From positions 1-51,617 of the forward strand of contig JAUIJR010000002.1 of the NCBI GenBank assembly GCA_030431075.1: a stretch of 51,617 nt of DNA, written 5' to 3'. Origin of the DNA: Polyangia bacterium. GTDB taxonomy: Bacteria; Myxococcota_A; Polyangia; Nannocystales; Nannocystaceae. The notes under the pieces were generated by a model. It was not told where the DNA came from, made no database searches, and worked only from the letters and a program-made list of their open reading frames with translations. The translations under genes were made by a program, and so were the position numbers. This document shows, in pieces, positions 26,355 through 35,704 of this stretch. Numbering within the stretch: position 1 is the first letter of the stretch; each line of letters begins with the position of its first letter.

Positions 26355-29300
26355 CTAGATGGCCAGCAGGTTCTGGCGACGTAGGAGGTTGCGGATGGGG
26401 CGGTAGGCGTGAAGGGCGACGCGGAAGTGGTCGCCTTGGCGCTCGACCAGATCCCGAGACTGTACGAAGCGCATGGCGTCGGCGACTTCGGAGTTGCGGA
26501 TGCGGGTGCAGTCCCCGATCTCGGCCAGAGTCGCCAAGTCGAGCTGGACCAGCGCACGCAGCACGAAGTAGACGCCGATCTCGGCGTAGTCGAGCTCGCG
26601 GTAGCGCGCGTCCGAGGGCAAGCGGGCCCGCACCTCGCCGCTTTGGTCGCGGACCAAGGCGCGCGCCCAAAGCTCGAGCGCGACGGTCGGGTTGCCCTGC
26701 GCGCTGTCGCCGAGGATGCGGATGAAGGCGCGACGGTTGCGTTCGGCCTCTTCGAGCTCGCCGTCGTCGAAGCGGCGCGGCAACTTGAGGTGCTCGAAGT
26801 TCGGCTCGAGGCCGGCCGCCTTGGTCCGCTCGGTCAAGAACTCGTCGAGGACGTCCTGGTCCCAGCGGGGGAGCTCGATCACCTGGTCGAAGAACACCCG
26901 GTCGCCGCGGGCGCGCTTGACGTACTGCCACGCCGGCGCATCGAAACACGCGATCCAGTCGACGGCGTTGCCGCAGTCGCGGACGAAGGCGACGAGCTTG
27001 TCGAGCTCTTCGAGTCCATTGAGGGCCGGGCGCACGATGCGGTGCAGGTCATCGACGATCACCGTGGTGTGGCCCTCGGCGCCGAGGGACTTGGTGACGG
27101 CGTCGGGCGAGCTGTCCGCCGGCAGGCCGAGCGCCTCGCAAAGGCCCGCGAGCAGCTTGGCGAAGTCGCCCTTGGGTGAGCGCAGGGAGATGACCCGTTG
27201 CTCGTCGTCGATGCGATCGGCCAGGACCTTGATGAAAGTCGACTTTCCGAGGCCGCGCTCGCCCACCACACAGCTCAGGGTGTTCTTCTCTTCGGCCGCC
27301 AGCGCCGCGACGGCGTCGAGTTCGACCGTCCACAGCTCGGTGTGCGGCGCGAGGGCCTCGTCGTCCCAGAGTTTCGCCACCACCTCGGGCTCGAGGGGGC
27401 GGTAGGCCGACTCGTCTTCGGCTTCGGCTTGCTTGGCCACCTCGCGACGGAACAAGAAGGCGAGCAGGCGTCGCGTCATCTCGACGGAGTCGGCCTGGCG
27501 CAGGGCCCAGCGACGCAGGCCGCCGCCCATGAGGTAGATGCCGCCGACGGTGGCGGCGGGGAAACGGATCCACCCCTCGCGGCGCGCGAGCACCCAGCTG
27601 GCCACGGGGCCGCGCTCTTGCTCGCGTTCGATGCGGGCGAAGATGAAAGGCTGCCACCAAGAGATCAGCAGCAACAAGATGGGCAAGCTGAGCACCCAAG
27701 TGGTGCGCCAGACCCAGGCGTAGATGGTGCCGTCGCCGACGATCGACGAGGTGGCCGACAAGACCAGGCCGGTGACCACGATGGTCAAGCCGACCAGGCG
27801 CAGCGAGCGGACGCGCAAGACGGAGGTGTCCGCCTGGTCGACGTGGGCGCGACCTTGGCGAGCGGCGAGGCCGTCGACCCAGGCGATCATCGTGAGCCCG
27901 GCCGTGATCCAAAAGGCGGCGAGCCACAAAAGCTGCAGCTTGGGCAGCCCGGGGATGTTCTCGATGGTGCTCAGGATCCAGGCCGTGAGCGCGAAGAGCT
28001 CCAGCGGGCGGCGGACCCGTTCGAGGTACCAAAACAAGGTCGCCCGGATCCGGGCCCAGCTGCCCTCGCTCTCGGCCGCGGCATCGCGCAGGTCGCCCAA
28101 GAGCTTCGGCGCGGCGCGGCGCCACCAGCGAAAGACGAAGACGCCGAACAAGATGCGAAAGAGCGCCCAGATCAGCGGGACCGGCGAGGTCCGAAAGTCA
28201 TCGCCGAGCTTGGCGAGGGTGTCGGGGATGCGCTGGGCTTCGACCCGCGCGAACAATCCGATCTGCTCGAGCTCGCGCTTGAAGTTGCGCACGCCCACCG
28301 GGCCGAAGCCGGTGGCGCGGCTGCGCAGCTCGCTGGAGGCGTGGGCGAGCATGGCGAGGCGGCTGCGGTTGAGGGCCTGCGTGTCCTCGGCGAGCTGCAC
28401 GACGGCGGCGCCGTGGACCTCGGCGTAGCGCGCGTCGAGCTCGTCGGCCCGCGTGACGAGCTCTTGGTAGAGCTCGGCGTTGGCGGGGGACAAAAAGCCG
28501 TGCGCCGGAGGCTCGTCGGGCCGCGGGGCCAGGTTGCGGCGCGGGCTGGCGTCGAGCAGCGCGGCGAGCTCGCGTTGGGCCTCGACGAGGGCGTCGTTGG
28601 TGCGACCAAAAAGAAGATCGGCCTCGGCCCGCAAGTCGCCGCGCTTGGACTCGAGCTCTCCGGCCGGGGCGAGGAGCTCTTCGATCTGTGTGTGGGCCTC
28701 GCTGCGCGCGGTCGAGAGCTCGGTGGTGTTCTGGGCGTACTTGGCCAGCTGCTCGCGGACGCCGAGCAAGGCGGCCTTGCGGTTGGCGATGGCGCGGGCC
28801 TTCTCGTTCTCGGCCGCGGCCGCGGCTTCGAGCGCGGCTTGGCGATCCGCGGCGGCCTTTTCGGCCTCGTTGCGGGCGGCGGCCAGCTCGGCTTCGCGCT
28901 CGGCTTTCTCGGCCTCGGAGGCGGCGTCGGCCTCGGCTTCGGCGGCGGCGGCGGCCGAGGCGTCTTTGCGGCGCGCTTCGTGCTTGGCGATGAGACCCTC
29001 GATGCCGGCCTCCCCGCGGCTGCTCGCGCGCAGCTCGTTGAACCAGGCGGCGGCGGCCGAGGGCTTGGGAGCTTCGACGGCGCCAGTGGGGGCGGGGGCG
29101 CCGGCACCGGTAGGGGCAGGCGCACCGGTGGGGGCCGCGGGCGCCGGACTGCGGGCCGCCTCGAGCAAGTCCACGCGAAACAAGGCCTTCGGATCGCGCT
29201 CGAGTTCGAGGGTGCCGGCCCGCAGCTCGGCGAGAGACTTCGCGCGGGCTTGCAGGGCCTGCGCTCGTTCTTCGCCGAGCTTGGCCTCGGCTTGGGCTTC

Positions 29301-29828
29301 GAGGTAGGCGCGGCGAAGCTCGGCGTGGGCGTCGAGCTTGGCGACGAGTTCATCGGGGGCGAGGGCGAGTAGTTCGCGCAAGGCGGCGGCCACCGGCTCG
29401 CGCGCGGCGTCGATCTCCTGCGCGAAAGGATCGGACTCGGACCCGGGCTCGGACTCGGGGGCCACCCCGACGCGGGCGCCGAGCCAGGCCAACACGAGCT
29501 CGCGCAAGGTCGGTGAGGCCGCTTCGAGGTCGAAGGCCAGCAGCTTCTTCGCGTCGACCGCGGGATCGAGCTCACCGCGAGCCAAAGCACGCAGTCGCTC
29601 GGCCCGCGCGAGCTCGGCGGCGCTCGGACCCGCGGGGGGCGTGGCGTCTCCCGTGGCCGGCGCAGCTTGACCCGTGGCCGGCGCGGCTTGACCCGTGGCC
29701 GGCGCGGGCTCGCCACCCTCCTCGCTGGGGGGCGCCGTGCGGGCCCCGTGCGGGATCAGCAAGGCCGCGGCGAAACCCAACGCGGCGAACCAGGACCGTG
29801 AGCGGGGAAGGGAGGTGGGGCGGGGCAC
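26355..29828 (-). CDS. MscK-like periplasmic coiled-coil/membrane protein with a C-terminal ATPase
   Basis: The 1157-residue protein opens with a signal peptide (cleavage near residue 32) and Ala/Pro/Thr-rich repeats. Long helical, coiled-coil-rich periplasmic parts cover about 70-230 and 265-430, as in MscK/KefA. Five or six membrane segments lie between 550 and 770 (about 550-570, 610-625, 633-652, 678-700, 704-726, 760-771). Instead of an MscS pore, the chain ends in a P-loop ATPase. Walker A GERGLGKST is at 846-854 and Walker B VIVDD has Asp926-Asp927. A winged-helix-like tail follows ('ATLAEIGDCTRIRNSEVADAMRFV' onward, residues 1080-1157). The ATPase part looks homologous to that of the antiporter fusion at 9445-13530. 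An MscS gene follows 2 bases later. Likely a membrane sensor that regulates that channel. Confidence 0.8.
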   Translation of the reverse strand: MPRPTSLPRSRSWFAALGFAAALLIPHGARTAPPSEEGGEPAPATGQAAPATGQAAPATGDATPPAGPSAAELARAERLRALARGELDPAVDAKKLLAFDLEAASPTLRELVLAWLGARVGVAPESEPGSESDPFAQEIDAAREPVAAALRELLALAPDELVAKLDAHAELRRAYLEAQAEAKLGEERAQALQARAKSLAELRAGTLELERDPKALFRVDLLEAARSPAPAAPTGAPAPTGAGAPAPTGAVEAPKPSAAAAWFNELRASSRGEAGIEGLIAKHEARRKDASAAAAAEAEADAASEAEKAEREAELAAARNEAEKAAADRQAALEAAAAAENEKARAIANRKAALLGVREQLAKYAQNTTELSTARSEAHTQIEELLAPAGELESKRGDLRAEADLLFGRTNDALVEAQRELAALLDASPRRNLAPRPDEPPAHGFLSPANAELYQELVTRADELDARYAEVHGAAVVQLAEDTQALNRSRLAMLAHASSELRSRATGFGPVGVRNFKRELEQIGLFARVEAQRIPDTLAKLGDDFRTSPVPLIWALFRILFGVFVFRWWRRAAPKLLGDLRDAAAESEGSWARIRATLFWYLERVRRPLELFALTAWILSTIENIPGLPKLQLLWLAAFWITAGLTMIAWVDGLAARQGRAHVDQADTSVLRVRSLRLVGLTIVVTGLVLSATSSIVGDGTIYAWVWRTTWVLSLPILLLLISWWQPFIFARIEREQERGPVASWVLARREGWIRFPAATVGGIYLMGGGLRRWALRQADSVEMTRRLLAFLFRREVAKQAEAEDESAYRPLEPEVVAKLWDDEALAPHTELWTVELDAVAALAAEEKNTLSCVVGERGLGKSTFIKVLADRIDDEQRVISLRSPKGDFAKLLAGLCEALGLPADSSPDAVTKSLGAEGHTTVIVDDLHRIVRPALNGLEELDKLVAFVRDCGNAVDWIACFDAPAWQYVKRARGDRVFFDQVIELPRWDQDVLDEFLTERTKAAGLEPNFEHLKLPRRFDDGELEEAERNRRAFIRILGDSAQGNPTVALELWARALVRDQSGEVRARLPSDARYRELDYAEIGVYFVLRALVQLDLATLAEIGDCTRIRNSEVADAMRFVQSRDLVERQGDHFRVALHAYRPIRNLLRRQNLLAI
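29650..29710 (-). repeat. Three tandem 21-bp repeats inside the MscK-like gene
   Basis: Units start at 29650, 29671 and 29692 on the plus strand, the third one partial and slightly diverged. They encode repeated ATGQAAP heptapeptides just after the signal peptide cleavage site. They probably form a flexible spacer and could vary in number by slippage. Confidence 0.7.
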
Positions 29829-29919
29829 CGAGCCTCAGACTATCGCAGCTGGCGGGCGACGAGAATGTGCATTGGCCGCGAGCAGGCCGGGCAGCCCGCG
29901 ACCAGCTGGACGGTCCGGG

Positions 29920-30759
29920 TCAGGCCGCGAGCCGTCGGACGGTCAAGGTCTCGTAGGGCATGTCGACCCCCGCCGTGCGCAGGGCCTCGAAGACCTGCTC
30001 GCGCAGCTCCCAGCGCACGTCGAGATGGTCCCGCTCGTCGCTGATCCACATGCGCAGCTCGACCGCGACGTTGTAGTCGTTCAGCGCCGTGACCACGACG
30101 CGGGGCGAGCGTTCGGCCAAGCGGGCCGGGTGGGCCTCGGCCAGCTCGAGCAAGAGCCGACGTGCCCGGCCCAGGTCCTCCTCGACGCCCAAGGTGACGG
30201 CGATGTCGACGCGCAGGTGCGGGAAGTTCGTGTAGGAGACGACGGTGCCATTGGCCACGGTGGCGTTGGGGATGGCGAGCATCTTGCCGTCGACGGTGAC
30301 GATGCGCGTCGATCGCATGGTGATGGTCTCGACCCGGCCGTACTGGCCGTTGATCTCGACCAGGTCACCGATGACGAAGGGCCGGTCCCAAAAGATGAAG
30401 ATCCCGGAGATGACGTTGCTCAGCGAGTCACGCGCCGCAAAGCCGAGGGTCAGGCCGGCGATCCCCAAGCTGGCGATGACCGAAGAGGTGTCGATGCCCA
30501 AGCGCGCCAAGGCGGTGACGACGCCCAAGATCCCGATGGCGTACTTCACGGTGGCGCCGACGAAGGCCATCGCCGTGGCATCCAGCACCTTGCGGGCCTC
30601 CATGCGTCGCAGGGCGCGCCCAGCGAGACGCCACAGCACCCAAAAAAAGAGCAGCGTCAGGGCGGCCGAGCCGAGCTTCGGCATCCACTCGCCGATGGCG
30701 GCGGCGATGGACTTGGGGTCGAACATGGCGGAGAGCTCCCGGGAGATGGCGTCGAACAT
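29920..30759 (-). CDS. MscS family mechanosensitive channel (small)
   Basis: This 279-residue protein has three membrane segments and an MscS core close to that of E. coli: 'SVIASLGIAGLTLGFAARDSLSNVISGIFIFWDRPF', then 'GQYGRVETITMRSTRIVTVDGKMLAIPN'. The C-terminal cage domain is present, and the chain ends 'VDMPYETLTVRRLAA'. It gives a tension-gated pore for solute release on hypo-osmotic shock. The ATG at 30759 is chosen. A GTG at 30804 in the same frame would add 15 residues. It lies 91 bases upstream of the MscK-like ATPase gene on the same strand, so MscS, ATPase and MscS probably form one transcription unit. Confidence 0.88.
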   Translation of the reverse strand: MFDAISRELSAMFDPKSIAAAIGEWMPKLGSAALTLLFFWVLWRLAGRALRRMEARKVLDATAMAFVGATVKYAIGILGVVTALARLGIDTSSVIASLGIAGLTLGFAARDSLSNVISGIFIFWDRPFVIGDLVEINGQYGRVETITMRSTRIVTVDGKMLAIPNATVANGTVVSYTNFPHLRVDIAVTLGVEEDLGRARRLLLELAEAHPARLAERSPRVVVTALNDYNVAVELRMWISDERDHLDVRWELREQVFEALRTAGVDMPYETLTVRRLAA

Positions 30760-31187
30760 GACGCCGGCATGGTAGGCGAAGGCGGGGAGAGGGCCCGCGA
30801 ACACCCTGTGCGAAGGTCTCGAGCGCGCCGACCCGGTCGGCCGGTCGGCGGGCGCTCGAGCTCACCGGCGGCCTCGGCCAAGTGGCGATTTTTGCGCCCG
30901 CCTGTCCGGCCGGCCAGCTCAGCGCATCTGCGCACTGCATTCGAGTGGTGTGATCGCGCGAATACGCGGTGGTCTCCTCGGGCCGTGTGGCAAGATCGGC
31001 CAAACGGCCGGATACATGTGGTCAAAGGTCGCTACGCCGCCAAAACGAGGTTTGTGTTCGATGTACGGATGTGTCATTGAATCGCGCGATCGCGTGATCG
31101 TTGGAGGCAAAGTAAAAATATATTTATCAGTGTTCAGGGGTGGCGCAGGGGGGAGGGGCGTGCAACTACCAAAAGAGGTCCCCCCTC
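30760..31187. promoter_or_regulatory. 428-base divergent intergenic region
   Basis: This gap separates the minus-strand MscS gene from the plus-strand kinase gene. A short AT-rich tract lies at 31110-31128, rare in this genome, with TTGGAG at 31101-31106 upstream. Together they could form a promoter for the kinase, although the spacing to a good -10 box is not exact. A CGCGATCGCG palindrome lies just before it (about 31085-31094). I see no convincing gene in the gap. Confidence 0.35.
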
Positions 31188-32636
31188 ATGGTTGCTTCTT
31201 CTCTTCATGCACGACTGGGAGGCCGACTTCGGCTCGTCGCGTCCTCCCCGACCCAAAATCTGAGCGAACTCCCCGGCGAAATGGGCGCCCCGGCTGCGCC
31301 CTATCACGACCCCGGAAGCTGGCGGGAGATCGGCCGCTACCTGGTCTTGCGCAAGATCGGCGAGGGCGGGATGGGCAGCGTCTACCTCGCCTACGACCCC
31401 GAGCTCGACCGCCGCATCGCCATCAAGCTGCTTCGAACGCCCAAGCTCAGCCGCAAGATCGGCCGTCGCGGCCTCGACGACGAACAGCGCCGCCTACGCC
31501 GCGAGGCCCAGATCCTGGCCCGTCTCTCGCACCCGAACGTCGTGGCCGTCCACGACGTCGGTGAGCACGCGGGCCAGGTCTTCATCGGCATGGAGTACGT
31601 CGAGGGGCTGACCTTGGCCGAGAAGATCGAGTACGCCGAGCCGGGCATCGAACTCCTGCCGGACTTCTTGCAGGCGGCCAAAGGGCTGATCGCGGCGCAC
31701 GGGGTGGGGCTCGTCCACCGCGACTTCAAACCCGAAAACGCGGTGGTGGGGACCGACGGCCGCGTACGGGTGATGGACTTCGGCCTGGCCCGGGACAGCG
31801 ACGAAGACCCGGCGATCATCCCCGCGGTCACCGCCTTGCCAGGAACCGAGCAGCTGACCTTGCCGGCCTCGACGGTCGGGGATGGCGACGTGGTGGGCAC
31901 GCCCCGCTACATGTCGCCCGAGCAGTGGGCGGGCGAGCCGGCGACGACGGCCTCGGACCAGTTCTCCTTTTGCGTGGCGCTGTGGCGCGCGATCTTCCAA
32001 GAGTGGCCCTTCGAGGCGACGGATCCGACCTCGGTGGCGATCGCCGTGAGCCGCGGGGTGGTGACGCCACCCCCGCGAGGGATCGGCGTGCCGCGCCACG
32101 TGCAAGCGGCCCTCTTGCGCGGCTTGAGCGTCGACCCGGCCAAGCGCTTCGAGTCCATGGAAGCCCTGGTCGAGGCGCTGCGTGGGCCGCCTCGCCGACG
32201 CCCCTACTTCGCCTTTTTCGCCGGTGCCGCTGCGGCCTCGCTGGCCTTGGTGGCCGGGATCTCCTTGGGGGCGCAGTCCCCATGCCCCGATCCGGAGCCC
32301 GAACTCGAGTCGGCGTGGAACGCCGAACGCCGCGCGAGCCTGCTGGACAAGGCGAGTTCGCCGAGCGACGCAGCCGCCCTCGGCGAGCTGGCCGGACACC
32401 TCGACGACTACGGGGACCGCTGGCTCGATCAGCACCGAGACAGCTGCGCGGCCACCCGGGTCCGCGGCGAACAAAGCCGCGCCGTCATGGACGACCGCAT
32501 GGCCTGCCTCGACGAAGCCCGCCAGCGCCTCGATCAAGTCGTCGGCAGCTTGGCCGCCAAAGACCGCATCGACGCCGCCGACCTGCAAGACGCACGGCTG
32601 AGCTTGGTCGAACTCTCGGGCTGCGACGCACCCTAG
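31188..32636 (+). CDS. Membrane-anchored Ser/Thr protein kinase (PknB-like)
   Basis: The 482-residue protein has a full Hanks-type kinase domain at about residues 45-330. The glycine loop is IGEGGMG (57-63), the ATP lysine is Lys80 in 'IAIK', the catalytic loop is HRDFKPEN with Asp179, and the DFG motif is at 197-199. 'GTPRYMSPEQW' marks the activation segment end. One membrane helix (about 340-365) is followed by a 115-residue extracellular part with several cysteines, 'SPCPDPEPELESAWNAERR' and 'DSCAATRVRGEQ', a myxobacterial kinase tail. It phosphorylates Ser/Thr on unknown targets. The ATG at 31188 has AGAGG upstream; GTG at 31140 and ATG at 31281 are alternatives. Its stop and that of the convergent RND gene share the tetranucleotide CTAG. 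Confidence 0.9.
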   Translation: MVASSLHARLGGRLRLVASSPTQNLSELPGEMGAPAAPYHDPGSWREIGRYLVLRKIGEGGMGSVYLAYDPELDRRIAIKLLRTPKLSRKIGRRGLDDEQRRLRREAQILARLSHPNVVAVHDVGEHAGQVFIGMEYVEGLTLAEKIEYAEPGIELLPDFLQAAKGLIAAHGVGLVHRDFKPENAVVGTDGRVRVMDFGLARDSDEDPAIIPAVTALPGTEQLTLPASTVGDGDVVGTPRYMSPEQWAGEPATTASDQFSFCVALWRAIFQEWPFEATDPTSVAIAVSRGVVTPPPRGIGVPRHVQAALLRGLSVDPAKRFESMEALVEALRGPPRRRPYFAFFAGAAAASLALVAGISLGAQSPCPDPEPELESAWNAERRASLLDKASSPSDAAALGELAGHLDDYGDRWLDQHRDSCAATRVRGEQSRAVMDDRMACLDEARQRLDQVVGSLAAKDRIDAADLQDARLSLVELSGCDAP

Positions 32637-35600
32637 CGGCGCCGCACCAGCTTTTGAAGGTCCTGCAAGATCGCGTAGGCGACGGGGAGCAGGCCCAAGG
32701 TCACGACGGTGCCGAAGAGCACCCCCCACGCGAGGGTCGAGATCATCGGGACGATGAACTGGGTCGAGCCGGTCGCGCCGGCGATGGTGGGGAAGAGGCC
32801 GGCCGTGGTGGTGACGGAGGTGATGACCACGGGGCGCAGGCGCGAGCCGGCGCCTGCGGCGATCGCTTCGGGGCCCAGCGACAGGCGGCCGCTGCCCTCG
32901 CGCAGACGATTGAGCGCGCTCATCATGACCACCGAGTCGTTCACGAGCACCCCGGCCAGGCCCAGCATGCCCACGCCCGCGATGATGCTGACGTCGATGC
33001 CCTGGATCATCAGGCCGACGAGGGCGCCCACGATGCCGAAGGGGATCACCAGCATCACCAAGAAGGGCTGAAGCAGGGAGCCGAACAAGAGCAGCAGCGC
33101 CATGTAGATGAGCGCCAGGCAAGAGACGAAGGCGATGCCCAGCTCGGCCACCGCCGCCCCCTGCTGCGCCAGCTCGCCCCCTTGGCGGATGTGCACCGCG
33201 GGGAAGGTCTCGCGTAGCTTGGCGTCGACGATGAAGCGGCCGATCGCGTCGTTGATCTCGGCCACCGTGGTGACCGTGCGATCGATGTCTCCGTAGACGG
33301 TGAGCGTGGCTTCGCCGTCGACGCGCTCGACCTCGGCGACGCCCGGCGCCTCCTCGAGCTCGACGAGTGCGTCGAGGGGGATCGCGTCTCCGGAGTTGTT
33401 GAGCACCGTCAGGTTCTTGAGGGTGTCGAGCGACGAGGCGGCCCCGTCGACGAACTGGAGGCGAAAGGGCATCAGCTCGTCGTGCAAGCGCAGTTCGTCG
33501 ATGATCATGCCGTCGAAGGCCACCCGGATCGCCTGGGTGACGGCGTCCGCGTTCACGCCCCGCGCGGCCATGGCCGCCTCGCGTAGATGAACGCTGACCA
33601 CCGGCTTGCCCGGCTCGTAGCTCGTCTCGAGGTTCAAGACCTCCGGCCGCGTCTCCAAAAATCCGAGCAAAGCCTCGCGCACCTGCAGGCGCTCTTGGCT
33701 CGGACCGGTCAGCTCGATCTCGACCGGGCGCCCCTGGGTGGGGGAGCTCTCTTTGCTCACGACTTCGACCAGCTCGAAGCCCTCGAGCTCGTCGAGCGCC
33801 GCGTCGACCTCGTCGACGATGAGCAACGAAGAGCGGCTACGGGCGCCGGCCGGCTGTAGGTAGGCGGTGATCAAGGCCCACTCGGCCCGTGTCGCGCCCG
33901 ACTCCAGCCCGACGTTGTGGTGCCCCACCTGGGTCGAGACGCCGAGCAGGTCGGCCTCGCCGACGGTCTGCTCGATGAGCTCTTCGACCTCGCGTGCGCG
34001 CAGGGAGCTGCGCTCGAAGCCCGAGCCGCGAGGAAGCTCGAGCTTGACCATGAACATGTCGGCGTCCGTGGTGGGGAAGAGATTGAAGGGGACGCGGCTC
34101 ACGGCCATCACCGCGAGTCCGATCGTCGCGGCAACAAAGAGGCTCGCGGCGAGATAGCGGCGGCGCACCATGCCCAGGATCAACACGTCGTAGCGGCGGC
34201 GAAGACGGCTGAACCACTGCCGCGGGCGCGCGCGTGAGCCATGGGCCAAGTGCGCGGGGAGCATGAGCTTGCACTCGATGATCGATGCACCCAGGGTCAG
34301 GCCCACCACGATGGGGATGGAGGCGAGCAGCTTGCCCTCGATCCCGTTCATGAAGAGGATCGGGGCGAAGGCCAGCATGGTGGTGACCAAGCTGGTGATG
34401 ACGGGGGCCGAGACGGCGTGGGCCCCCTCGATGCTGGCCTCGACCCCCTCGAGCCCATCTTCACGGGACTGGTAGATGCTCTCGCCGGTGACGATCGCGT
34501 CGTCGACCAACATGCCCAGCATCAGCAGCAGGGCCATCAAGGTGATGAGGTTCAAGCTCTGGTCCGCGAGGTGCATCCCGGCGAAGGCCAAGCCGATCGA
34601 GATCGGAAGTCCCAGCGCGACCCAAAAGGAGATGCGCAGGTCGAAAAAGAACATCAACACCAAGAACACCAAGCCGACGCCCATCAGCGCGTTGTCGACC
34701 AAGGTGGCCAACATGTCGCGGGTGAAGCGTGAGGTGTCGTTGATGACCTCGAGGCGCACCCCGGCCGGCAGCTCGTCGGCCACCTCGCCCACATAGTGGC
34801 GCACGGCGTCCGCGGTCTCGAGGGTGTCCGCGCTGCGCTGCTTGCGAACCATCATGATGATGGCCAAGTCGCCGTTGGAGCGCGCCTGGGTTCGCCACTC
34901 GGCGAAGTCGAGATGCACCTCTCCGACATCCCCGATCCGTACGAGGTTGCCGACGCCCTTGGACTTGACGATGACGCGCTCGACATCCTCGGGGTGGTCG
35001 AAGCCGGCCACGGTGAGCACCTGGCGCTCGGTGACGAAAGACTCGATCGAGCCCCCCGAGGTGCGCACCTCGCCGCGACGGATGGCCGCGGCGATGTCGT
35101 CGTAGCGGATGCCACGTCGCAGCATCAAGGCCGGATCCACCAAGACGGAGAGCTCGCGCTCGCGGTAGCCGACCTTGGAGATGCGGCCGACGCCCGGCAC
35201 GGAGCCGAGCTCGTCTTCGAGGCGGTCGACGGTCGAACGAAGCACCTCTTCGGGGACCTGGCCCGACACATGCAGCTCGAGGATCGACATCTCGCCGGTG
35301 GTTCCCTCGTCGACCGAGGGTCGATCCCGGGCCTGGTCGGGAAAGGACAAGGTCGCCTGGTCGACGGCCTTTTGAATGTCGGAGACGACCTGCTCTTTGT
35401 CCTCGATGTCGCCAGCGAGACGGATCGAGACCACCGACATGCCCTCGCTGCTGGTCGAGTCGATGCGCTCGATGTCGGCCACCCGCTCGAGCTGGGTCTC
35501 GATGGGCTCGGTGATGGCGAGCTCGACGTCCTCGGGCCCCGCGCCGGGGTAGGGCATCGAGACGGTGACGATGCCCATGTCGATCTCGGGCATGGTCTCG

Positions 35601-35704
35601 GCGTTCATCGCTCGCGCCGCGATCAGGCCGACCCCCAAGGAGGTCAGCATGAGCAAGTTGACGAGCAGGCCGCGCCGCGCAAAGAACTCGATGATCGCCC
35701 GCAT
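32633..35704 (-). CDS. RND efflux pump, inner-membrane transporter (HAE/AcrB-like)
   Basis: The 1023-residue protein has the RND layout of twelve membrane helices and two large periplasmic loops. It starts with 'IIEFFARRGLLVNLLML' and the 'YPGAGPEDVELAITEPIETQLERV' porter-domain segment, as in HAE-type pumps. 'NLITLMALLLMLGMLVDDAIVTGESI' in the fourth helix carries the paired aspartates of the proton relay. The second half repeats the pattern with 'IIAGVGMLGLAGVLVNDSVVM'. It uses the proton gradient to pump drugs, lipids or other hydrophobic substrates. The membrane-fusion partner is encoded directly upstream with no gap between stop and start. No outer-membrane channel is encoded beside it. 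The gene's end overlaps the kinase gene by 4 bases, tail to tail. Confidence 0.9.
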   Translation of the reverse strand: MRAIIEFFARRGLLVNLLMLTSLGVGLIAARAMNAETMPEIDMGIVTVSMPYPGAGPEDVELAITEPIETQLERVADIERIDSTSSEGMSVVSIRLAGDIEDKEQVVSDIQKAVDQATLSFPDQARDRPSVDEGTTGEMSILELHVSGQVPEEVLRSTVDRLEDELGSVPGVGRISKVGYRERELSVLVDPALMLRRGIRYDDIAAAIRRGEVRTSGGSIESFVTERQVLTVAGFDHPEDVERVIVKSKGVGNLVRIGDVGEVHLDFAEWRTQARSNGDLAIIMMVRKQRSADTLETADAVRHYVGEVADELPAGVRLEVINDTSRFTRDMLATLVDNALMGVGLVFLVLMFFFDLRISFWVALGLPISIGLAFAGMHLADQSLNLITLMALLLMLGMLVDDAIVTGESIYQSREDGLEGVEASIEGAHAVSAPVITSLVTTMLAFAPILFMNGIEGKLLASIPIVVGLTLGASIIECKLMLPAHLAHGSRARPRQWFSRLRRRYDVLILGMVRRRYLAASLFVAATIGLAVMAVSRVPFNLFPTTDADMFMVKLELPRGSGFERSSLRAREVEELIEQTVGEADLLGVSTQVGHHNVGLESGATRAEWALITAYLQPAGARSRSSLLIVDEVDAALDELEGFELVEVVSKESSPTQGRPVEIELTGPSQERLQVREALLGFLETRPEVLNLETSYEPGKPVVSVHLREAAMAARGVNADAVTQAIRVAFDGMIIDELRLHDELMPFRLQFVDGAASSLDTLKNLTVLNNSGDAIPLDALVELEEAPGVAEVERVDGEATLTVYGDIDRTVTTVAEINDAIGRFIVDAKLRETFPAVHIRQGGELAQQGAAVAELGIAFVSCLALIYMALLLLFGSLLQPFLVMLVIPFGIVGALVGLMIQGIDVSIIAGVGMLGLAGVLVNDSVVMMSALNRLREGSGRLSLGPEAIAAGAGSRLRPVVITSVTTTAGLFPTIAGATGSTQFIVPMISTLAWGVLFGTVVTLGLLPVAYAILQDLQKLVRRR

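Noticed and set aside
26353-26949. Upstream extension of the second MscS gene to 26949
   Set aside because: The extension overlaps the ATPase gene and has an Arg/Pro-rich shadow composition. The ATG at 26352 gives a proper signal and follows the ATPase stop by two bases.
27198-29372. 724-residue plus-strand frame opposite the sensor-ATPase gene
   Set aside because: It is Gly/Leu/Ala-rich and lacks domains; the minus strand carries clear Walker motifs and membrane segments.
29620-29720. Short repeats considered as a CRISPR array
   Set aside because: The units are contiguous without spacers and are in frame in a coding gene, and no cas genes are present.
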